From positions 496,001 through 560,000 of the forward strand of contig VUYT01000009.1 of NCBI GenBank assembly GCA_008802785.1: a stretch of DNA of 64,000 nt, given 5' to 3'. Of this stretch, positions 55,887-64,000 are shown one piece after another (within the stretch, counting starts at the first letter, position 1; every line of letters begins with the position of its first letter). The notes under the pieces are model-generated. The model ran no database searches. It saw nothing but the letters and a program-made list of their open reading frames with translations, and was not told where the DNA came from. Source of the stretch: Symmetrospora coprosmae (Eukaryota > Basidiomycota > Cystobasidiomycetes > Symmetrosporaceae). The position numbers were made by a program, and so were the translations under genes.

Positions 55887-57646
55887 TTAATGTGCCTGCC
55901 TCGACAGATCCGCACGTTCGATTTTGACGCGATCTCGTTCCGCTAGGACGACCGCGACCTCGGCATCGTAATCGTTCAGAGTCTGGTGATGTCCGTCGAC
56001 GCGCGTCTGTAGCCCAGCGACGCGCTCCTGCAGCGTTGCGAGCTGCTCCTTGAGCCTCTGTCGGCATTGATCTGGTCGGGCGTCTGAGCCTCGACGCCGA
56101 ACGTGTTCACTGCTCCGCCGCCGCCCGGCTGCTCGTGGTGAATGTACTCCGTGTCGCCGGAGCCGTGGCCTATGTTCACCTGCCTGAACAGATCCTCTAG
56201 CTCCTTGCTCGCTCCTCGGGACTCATAACTGGCGTTCACAGTGTTAATGACTGGGGGGAAGCAAATCTCCGTAAATGCAGTGATGTGAACGCTACTGAGG
56301 GTGCCCGCGAACTTGAACACATTGTTCGTGGAGACGCTGGGAGCCGTTACTTGCTTCAGGCGGATCGACATGCAGACGTCCGACAAAAGGTGCCTCTTCA
56401 TCTTCATCATGGTCTTCACTAGCGGCATCTCTCCGAAAATGCTCTCGCCGATCAGGATCGTGGCGATGATCTCTCGAGGAGGCTCAGGTACCTTGATCGG
56501 CATCCAGGTGTATTCTTGATGCTCCCTCTCCTTAGGGACGGATACAGAGACTCCGGGGCATGACTTCCTCACCTTGGCCATGAGACCAGCGTACACGGGT
56601 GTCTTGATGCCTAGCTCGACATGAATGCAACTTGACGGTTGCGCTCTGCTAGGAGGGCAGTCTGGCTCGAGACTTGGCGGTCGAGATCCATGTTCCGCAG
56701 GAGGAGGCTCTTGTGATTGCCGTGCAGGGTCGTGACAATCTTTTCGACGTCGGGCGTGCTGATGACTTGCTGCCCGACTCTCGTCCGGAAGACGGCAACA
56801 TCCCGCGAACGCTTCGCAGGGACAATCGAGCCCTGCCGAGTCGCCAAGGGAACCGGAAGCCCAGCAGAGCTGGCGGGGGATGGCGGCTGCGACTGCGGAG
56901 GCTGGGCAGCTGGCTGCTGCGGCTGGGCAGCTGGCTGCTGCGGAGACTGAGCAGCTGGTTGCGCAGGCTGGACGGCTGGCTGCTGCGGCGGGTGCTGGAC
57001 AGGATGAGCAGGCTGGGCAGCTGGCTGCTGCGGCTGAAGCTGATAACGCTGAGCTGGTCCCAGGGCGCATAGGCGTGGCCCTGGACAATCGTCGAGGAAG
57101 CGCGCCTGACATATACCTCACAGACGGCGGGGGTTGCGCAGCTAGAGGTCTTTCTCCGCAATTTGCGACTGGTATCCGCGGGTTCTCAATTAAAGTTCTG
57201 TCTGGTATACCGCAGCGGCAGCTTGCATGGCGCCGACTGCGAGGGTCTTGGTCAGACTGTCAACCTCGCTGGCGCGGTCTGCCAGGGCGTCGATCAGGCT
57301 ATCGATCTCGCTGTCGCGGTCCAAGACTTCCAGTTTCGTGGCCGCCAAAGCAATGTTGGCGCTGCTGAGGCGGTCCTGGACGGCCGCTTCTTGGATCCTT
57401 GCAGCATCTATGGAGTTCCGCCAGGAAACGGATACGGGTGGCGTCCATTGTACCGGACCTCACACCTCGGCGACTGCAGCACAATTATGGACTGCAGAAG
57501 CCGTGGTCTAAGGGCGTTGGCGTATGGTACGGTCAACCTCACCGTAACTGCAGGTCGTCTTGGCTCCAGAGCGATTGCGCCGCGCTCAAACATAGAACAG
57601 GCGAAGTTTCGGGGTGCTGCGGGACACCCTGCTGCTGCTGTTGCTG
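55887..57646 (-). CDS. Unrecognised coiled-coil protein with Gln/Pro-rich region
   Basis: Not assigned to a family, and the 5' end is unresolved. Pieces on the minus strand connect in phase through short introns. First, a Gln-rich stretch (AQQQQQQGVPQHPETSPVL). Then a heptad-like coil (QEAAVQDRLSSANIALAATK, LEVLDRDSEIDSLIDALADR). Next a repeat of QPQQPAAQ-type units at about 56880-57040, then GQQVISTPDVEKIVTTLHGN and NMDLDRQ. A hydrophilic, possibly folded region follows (TPVYAGLMAKVRKSCPGVSV, YTWMPIKVPEPPREIIATIL, SVHITAFTEICFPPVINTVN). The end is a second coil (LKEQLATLQERVAGLQTRVD, ending RADLSRQAH, stop at 55887-55889). Junctions near 56620-56690 and 55980-56080 are inferred from splice motifs. 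I saw no catalytic motif. Two terminal coils flanking a folded core would suit a structural or scaffold protein. Confidence 0.45.
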
Positions 57647-57849
57647 CTGAGCAGGCCATGGAAGACTCTACTACTGCTGAGCGATAACTCGGCGCTGGCC
57701 TGATTGCGCAGTCAATGGGACGGAGATTGGCTGTGCCTCTCAGCAGTCGTCGAAGGGTTAGTCCGAGGCTATTGGAAGAGAAGATCAGCTGATATGGGGG
57801 ATCTGGCCGACACGGTGAGTCGAGAGAAGAGGAAGAAGAGAGTGACACC

Positions 57850-59681
57850 GCCGCTCTTATAGCATTTCAGAGTAGCCAGATCTTCCAGAGGTGCGGAATG
57901 TCAGCCTAGTGCACATGCGGAACGGACAACCAGCCTGCACATTGAGTATGCTTAGCAAGCATGCGCACTGAACGAGTTCGTCATTGGCGATCATTCTTGA
58001 AGCGTAGGGGCGCTGTCGATTCGCAGACGTCAATCCGCAGGCGTTGGCTTTCCGTAAGGTCCCGGTCGTCGCGACGGCTCAGCCTAGCCAGCCCCCTACG
58101 GCAAGCAAAGGTCATTGCGCTTCAGGCACCTTCGCAGGAGTCACGAGTCGCTAGAGCGAGAACGAAGTAAGGGCATGGAGTAACGTTCTCAAAGTCAGAT
58201 CGTCCAGTGCGAGGGAGTCCGGCCTGGTTCTATAATCTGACTGGCTGTCCAGCTTTGAGGGGGGGGGGGGCAAGTTGATGTATTGCAGACAATCGTGAAG
58301 AGTAGAGACTGGTCTGTAACTCCAAGGGATATGATGAGGTGCGAGATTGGTGGAATGGGTCATCTGGCAAGAGATCCGGCCCGGTCGGGTGCCTTGCCGC
58401 ACACATGGCACAGACAGGAAGTGCTGCCATGCACCGCCTTGGGAGAACGATGCTGCAGAGCACCAGCGACGAGAGTGCCGGCACTGACTGTCTGCACGCC
58501 TGAAGACATGCTTGACGCTCAAGACGTTGCGGAAGAGGCCCGGAAGGCGGAGAGTAGCAACGGCCCTCAGGAACCGATAAGCAATCTCAAGGCATGGTTG
58601 CTGACATTGCGGTATTAGGATTCTGCGCATGAAGGACGTTCCGGTCGATCTCTTGTCGCGACCTTGCATCTGCTAACGCTGGAGAGATCCTGACCACAAG
58701 CCGAAAGGCTGCCAGGACCTCGCGAAGTTTGTCGAGGCGCCCGGCAACATCATGAGACCGTGGATGCCGAGATGTGATTGCAAAGCACGAGCTCGAGACG
58801 AGGTATCTGCATGCTGGCGGGCTGCACGCTGAAGATCCGAAGAAACGCGAGTCAGGCACGGTCAACAAGGTCCGTGACAGCGTGGCGTCGGCTCGCGACA
58901 GACTTGAGGCTATCGCGTTATCGGATGGCCTCGTGAGCACAACGGCCGGTGCGCCAAAGCGTGACACCATTGCCAGATTGGCGGTGGGCCGCTGCGGCTG
59001 GCATGCGTGCGACACAGAAGCGCATGTCCAAAGCGTGAGCCCAAGGCCGCAGCAGTGGCAGCAGCACTCGACCCGCATGACTGACCATGTCTGGCTCAGC
59101 AGCTGCAGCCCAGCAAGAAAGCCGAGGAAAGCGGACGACCCGCGGATCTGCCTTGTGGTGCCTGAATGCTTTTGCCACCACACTCTTCCAACTTCCCCGC
59201 CAAACCCGATAAAGACCGATCAATTCCTCGCGGGTTCCTGAATTGCGACCTCGCGGTCTCGGAGGTGGACCGCGCGCTCACTGATCTCGGCAGATCTCCG
59301 AGTGCGGCGCTTCCTCGTGCTGATTTCGAGTGGCACCTCGAGGATGGGCGAGCAGGACCGCGCGACTCCCCAAGCAGACGCTATTTTGGCGTGCTTGTGG
59401 AAGCTCGTGACAGGGCCTCGACGCGCGCGCGCTCGCTTTGCTATCGACTATCTGCGACCGGAGGAGAGGCGTCTTGCGCTTCCGGGATATCGCCTATCCC
59501 CCCAGCCCGGCCGGTCTTCCTTTCCTGCGGGCGTGTGGCAAACCACCTCTCTGGCTTTTGCTCTCTACCGGTACCCCAGCTCTCCTCTTCTCTCTTCTTT
59601 GCTATATTCATTCATATCTCTGGTGGTCTTCTCACACACACATAAAAGTCCATCAGCCCCAACCACTCCCAGTTGGCAGCC
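57850..59681. other. 1.8-kb gene-poor interval with a 12-base G run
   Basis: I find no gene on either strand. Several frames of 100-200 codons exist (for example minus 58587-59183) but show no conserved pattern. A run of twelve G residues lies at 58259-58270. The last 110 bases before the OPT transporter are CT-rich with a short CA run, consistent with its promoter and leader. Confidence 0.5.
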
Positions 59682-62073
59682 ATGGACGCAGACAGAATGC
59701 CCGTTCTGTCGGCCAACGCGCCGCAGGACGACCGCATCCAGCCCTCGGTTCTCCCAACCGAGAAGCAGGACTACGACGACGTCAAGGAAAAGTCGAGCGA
59801 TGATGGCCAGGGCTACCAGCAGACGTCTCTTGACGTCGGCCCCGTCATGGAGGAGTCTTACATCCCCGGTGACCCGCTCTTCCTCGACCCAAATCTCCCC
59901 GTCGAGCACGCCCAGTTCACCGTCCGAGCCGTCCTTGTGTGAGTGCGCGAATTGTAGTGTCAATGCTCATCGCATATAGCGACTGACGGGAATTCTTATG
60001 CCTTGCGCTGCGCAGCGGATGCGCCATTGGAGCCGTCGTCCAGGCTTCCAACCTCTACCTCGGTCTCAAGACTGGTTTCACCTTCGGTCCTCAGCTTCTC
60101 GGAGGCATCGGTGGTTTCCTCGTCCTCAAGCCCCTCTCGCGCTTTATGCCATCCTTCCTCCCCAGCTGGGTCGGATACGGATACTTCGGTCCCAAGGAGA
60201 ACGTCACGGTCCAGTCCGCCGCCACCGCCGCCGGAGGTCTTGGTATTCTGTTCGTCTCTGGTTTCCCCGCCATGTACCAGATCGGACTCTTTAGCGTCAA
60301 GCCCGCAGATGACATCGGAGTCCTCATCGGTTTCGTCATGTCGACCGCCTTCTACGGAATGACCTTCGCCGTCCCTCTTCGAGCAGTGAGTCCGCTGCCC
60401 TGTCCGGAGGGCATATAAGAGCTTGTACTGATGCGCACATCCGCACCCTACAGTTTTTCATCCTCCGACAGAAGCTCACCTTCCCCACTCCTTCGGCCAC
60501 CGCCTACGCCATCCGCTCGCTGCACGCCAGCGGCTCCGGCGCTGCCGATGCTAAGGTTAAGGGACGATGGCTCCTGTGGTCGTTCGTTGGTGCCTTCCTC
60601 CAGAAGGTCGTCTCTACCTACGCACCCGGCATCGTCTATGACTGGCACTTCTTCTACTGGTTCGCCCGCTGGGGAGCACCCAAGGCCCAGCTCGTCGAGA
60701 ACTGGGGCTGGTACTTCGAAGTCACCCCTGCCTTCTTCGGCGCCGGTATTCTCTCCGGCCCGAACGCGTCCTTCTCCTTCTACGCTGGATCCATTCTCGC
60801 CTGGGGTATTATTGGCCCCGCGCTTGTGGCCACTGGCCGTGCCACTGGCCGCAACGTCCAGGAGCCTGGAGACCCGATTCCCTACCGCAGCTACTACTCG
60901 ATGGCCCCTCGTGACCCGACGAGCACCAACACCTCGCCCCGATACAACCTCCTCTGGATCGGTGTCCTCGTCATGCTGGTCTCTGCCTTTGTCGAGCTCG
61001 GCGTCGAGTGGAGGACCATCGCCTCTGGCTTCATCCCCGCCATCACCGCCGTCCGTAACAAGATCCGCGCACGCAAGGGCAAGGAGCTCATTGTGGCCAA
61101 GGAGCGCCCGATCCTCGACCCCGCACCGAAGAAGGACCAGGTCCCAGTTTGGGTCTACGGCCCCCTCACCCTGGTCGCCATTGCCATCACTCTCGTCGTC
61201 CAGGGTGTCGCCTTCGGCATCAACGTCGGTCTCACAATCCTCGCTCTCATCCTCGCCTTCATCTTCTCGTTCATTGGCGTTCTTTCCGCCGGTCAGACCG
61301 ACATCAACCCGGTCTCGACTTGCGCCAAGGCATCCCAGCTCGTCATGGCCGGCCCCACGCACGGCAAGTACCTCGACTCCATCGACCCGGTCACCGGCTA
61401 CAATATGCACGCTCTCCGAGTCAACCTCCTCGCGGGCATGCTGTCCGCTGGAGCTGCTGCTCAGGCCTCCGACCTGACGGGAGATCTCAAGACTGGTCAC
61501 CTCCTCCGTGCCAAGCCCATTGCTCAGTACTTTGCTCAGCTCATCGGAGCCTTCGTCTCGGTCTTCCTCTCGGTCGCCTTCTTCATCCTCTTCACCTCTG
61601 CCTCGCCATGCATCCTCGAGCTTGACCCGGAGAGCTGCCCATACAGCGTGCCTTCTGCCGCTGCATGGTGGGCCGTCTCGGTTGCCGTCACTGGCACCAG
61701 CGCGCTCCCCGTCCCGACGACCGCGGGCATTCTCGCCATCGTCCTTGCCATCATCGGCGCCGCCCTCATCATCTTCCGGGCATGGTACTGCCCCGCCAAG
61801 TACAAGGGCTACGTCCCCAACCCTTCGTCGATGGGTCTCGCCTTTGTCCTTCCCCAGACGCAATACGGTGCTGCCATGGCCGCCGCATCCGTCTTTGCTC
61901 TGTGGTGGCGCAAGAAGTACCCGCGCAAGTACGAGCAGGTCGCCTTCTCGTTCGCCGCCGGTCTCATCACTGGAGAGGGACTGGGTGGTGTCATGCAGGC
62001 TATCCTCCAGATTGCAGGCGCCGTTCCAGCGTCGGCTGTCAGTGGCATCGGATGCCCTGGTGGAGCGTGCTAA
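59682..62073 (+). CDS. OPT-family oligopeptide transporter
   Basis: Proton-coupled transporter of the OPT superfamily; members carry peptides, glutathione or metal chelates (family knowledge), and the substrate here is not evident. Exons 59682-59938, 60016-60385 and 60454-62073; 748 residues. After an acidic head comes RAVLVGCAIGAVVQASNLYL, the first membrane segment, then GLKTGFTFGPQLLGG. Other landmarks: SATAYAIRSLHASGSGAAD, TPAFFGAGILSGPNASFSFY, GVLSAGQTDINPVSTCAKAS and AGLITGEGLGGVMQAILQIA. About 14 hydrophobic segments are spread over the chain. The sequence resembles the YSL/ISP4 side of the family without being assigned closely. Codon choice is strongly C-biased at third positions (gcc, ctc, atc), suggesting high expression. 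Confidence 0.92.
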
Positions 62074-62644
62074 GCGTGTTTGATGCACGATGTGTACAAA
62101 AACTCGGCGGATCCAACGCTGCTTTGTTCAAAGGGTATAATCGCGGAGAAGTACAGGGGTGTTGCAGAGCATGTGCATATGCCAATGTTTATATTAGAGG
62201 TGTCCGCAATACCATTAATGCTTACGACCTCTCGTCCTGCTCGTCCCGCGAGTGCATTGCTCTGCTCTCGGACTTACCCCGACCCAGCCCTCCTTAGTCC
62301 GTACTATCAGATCGTCGTAATATGCCTCGCACCATCGCAGAGCACCTCAGCGTGGCATAGCCAAGTCCATTGTCGCATCCCGCCGCATCTGTAGCCATGC
62401 TCGTTCCCGCAGGCATCACTGGGTGGTTGTGAGTTCTGCAGAGGGGAACGACGCGTCCGGACATGTACATGTCGACGCGCGCAGAGAGGGCCGAGACTGA
62501 GCGAAACTTGTCGAACTCCGCAGCCAGTCCCAGTATCCTCAAGTCCGGTTCAATACAGAGTGGCTAGAAGGTGCATTGCAGCGAGCGCGCACAGGACGGC
62601 ACCAGACAGCCGAGTCTCGCGCGTCAAACGCTCTCAGGGCTTGC
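62074..62644. other. Interval between the OPT transporter and RMI1
   Basis: No gene is supported in about 570 bases. It should contain the OPT 3' end and RMI1 promoter; no clear TATA box is visible. Confidence 0.5.
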
Positions 62645-64000
62645 ATGTCGATGTCTGACTCGTCGCCCTCTTTCTCTACGTCCGCAGAGTGCTACAAATG
62701 CATCGTCGAACGACATCCCGGAGCCGGTCTACCCGTCCTCATCAAGCAGATGGAAGGGCAGCTCCTTCGTTCCGACCTCGCGGACTCGACCGTGCACCAC
62801 GCTGGACTGCTCCCCGACGAAGAGGGCGAAACAGGAACGCTCTTTATTGCGGATGGTACAAGCAGGAACAAGAACGCAGCGGCTGTGCTCGTGCAGATTC
62901 TCGAGGTCCTAGAGATAGGCCGCCCCGCTCTGGAGCTGCTGGACATCCATCGCAACAGAGTTGAAGACAAGAAAGTCCTTCGCGAGCAGGGCAGGCAGGT
63001 CCGCCGCGCGGTGGCTCACGTTGAGCACGATGAAGGAGGCGCGGGGACAGGCAATCCTGCGGGAGCCACCCAGCAGGGGCCCAATGCCGATCAGGACGAG
63101 CCGGCCACCACCATTGGTGTCAAAGGCTTCCCGCGAGCCATGCTCCGCCTGCGTGTGAGCGACGGCTTCACCGAATATGTGGCCATCGAAAACAAGCGCG
63201 TCCATACTCTCAGCCTCGAAGATACAATGCTAGGAAGCAAGGTGAGCTGGGTTGGCTGGATGGCCTGCCGACCCCCGTGAAGTGAGGGAGGGCTGACACA
63301 CGAGACACCTGAATAGCTTCTCCTCAAGAACATCCGCTGCCTGAGAGGTATCCTCATGCTCGACGAGCCATCCTGCGCATTCAAGGGAGGGCACATTGCA
63401 GAGCTGGAGAAGGACAGAGATGAACTGCTGGAGCGAGCTCTGAATATCAGAATCAGGTGCGTAGTCATGTCCACTGGCCGTCCGTTACTGTTCTCACCAA
63501 GTACGACCGCATCGCTTGCTGCAGAGGCCACTCGGGAGACGAGCAGCAGAATGCGCGACAGGGAATTCAGCATCGTCAAGTGCAAGCGGACCCGCCCCGC
63601 CCGAATGAGCAGCGACAGACAAACGCAAGACCAAATGCCTCTGCCTCTCTGCCCCGCGCCCCACCCACGCCTTCACGAAGCAGCGCGAGCGCAAATCGAG
63701 GCCAGGCTGCGAACAAGGTAAAAGGCCGGGCAAACAATCGAGCATATGCGAGGAACGACAAGAAGGAGGTAGAGGAAGACTTTGATGGCATGCTTGACGA
63801 TCTGGAGGACGAGATTGATGAGGACGAGTTGGACGCTCTGCGGGCAATGGAGAACGAGCATCAGCACCACAGTCAGGCGCAGGCGAAGACGAAACGCCAA
63901 CCCAGCGGTTCGGTGCACCCGGCACTTCTGAGTGGCGTGGCGAACGGCAGAGTTCAAGCATCGAAGAAGCAGGGTACAATCGAGGGCTGGCGCGACAGCG
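62645..64000 (+). CDS. RMI1: RecQ-mediated genome instability protein 1 (3' end outside window)
   Basis: OB-fold partner of the RecQ-Top3 complex that dissolves double Holliday junctions (family knowledge). Exons 62645-63241, 63317-63456 and 63525 to beyond 64000. The N-terminal block EGQLLRSDLADSTVHHAGL matches the DUF1767 region of Rmi1. VLVQILEVLEIGRPALELLD and the OB-fold strands MLRLRVSDGFTEYVAIENKR, MLGSKLLLKNIRCLRGILML and CAFKGGHIAELEKDRDELLE follow across the first splice, ending ERALNIRIRGH. The third exon is hydrophilic and low in complexity, with an acidic helical patch (DFDGMLDDLEDEIDEDELDA), and stays open to the window edge; the stop is not seen. Two in-frame starts (62645 and 62651) are possible. 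Confidence 0.9.

Noticed and set aside
57163-57687. Plus-strand frame of 174 codons opposite the coiled-coil gene
   Set aside because: The minus strand gives heptad-like coils in phase over several exons, a stronger explanation; the plus frame has no recognisable content.
58587-59183. Minus-strand frame of 198 codons in the gene-poor interval
   Set aside because: Cys/Ser/Arg-rich chance composition without any conserved pattern.
60448-62088. Minus-strand open frame of 546 codons opposite the OPT transporter
   Set aside because: It is antisense to a clearly conserved transporter exon. Its Asp/Glu/Gly/Arg-rich composition is what reversed C-ending codons produce. No motif is seen.
1-64000. 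Transposons, virus-derived elements, tRNA or CRISPR arrays
   Set aside because: No reverse transcriptase, transposase, integrase or capsid-like coding pattern, no long terminal or inverted repeats, no tRNA-like clover leaf and no spaced direct repeats were recognised. A tRNA scan and repeat search would be needed to exclude short ones.

Overview
The window is a GC-rich, gene-dense nuclear segment of a basidiomycete fungus. The evidence is short introns (mostly 50-120 bases, GTGAGT/GTGCGT-type donors), very small 5' exons, long disordered Ser/Ala/Gly-rich protein tails, and conserved fungal core genes such as AUR1, MGM1, DENND6, SEC12, ADE13 and HRQ1. The style would suit Ustilaginomycotina, but that placement is an inference. 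No rRNA, tRNA, CRISPR array, transposon or virus-derived element was recognised.

Layout. 1-5342: a divergent pair, PRP4-type splicing kinase (minus, cut by the left edge) and an AAAP/AVT-like amino-acid transporter (plus). 5519-15397: a GNAT acetyltransferase, the HRQ1 helicase, an unrecognised protein, the GINS subunit SLD5 and an F-box protein. 15862-24751: RDH54 translocase, a DENND6-type Rab exchange factor and an MDR-family oxidoreductase. 25561-30878: a Ydj1-type Hsp40, then, after 1.3 kb without genes, two tandem paralogous small membrane proteins of unknown function. 31150-35885: a divergent pair, CCDC174-like protein and the mitochondrial dynamin MGM1. 36014-42154 and perhaps beyond: a full ABCC transporter with many introns. 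42807-49527: SEC12, ADE13, CTP1 and HEM4 as alternating divergent and convergent pairs. 50365-55475: AUR1, GCV1 and the proteasome-lid peptide SEM1. 55887-57646: an unrecognised coiled-coil gene with a Gln/Pro-rich stretch. 59682-62073: an OPT-family transporter. 62645-64000: RMI1, cut by the right edge.

The genes do not form one pathway. Several genome-maintenance genes lie in the window (HRQ1, SLD5, RDH54, RMI1). Mitochondrial functions recur (MGM1, CTP1, GCV1, possibly the reductase), as do secretory-pathway functions (SEC12, DENND6, AUR1). Neighbours are packed tightly: several divergent pairs share 140-210 bases, and two convergent pairs have only 21 and 23 bases between stop codons. Exon models were built by hand from splice motifs, phase and family conservation. 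Reading phase was checked across every junction listed unless stated otherwise.
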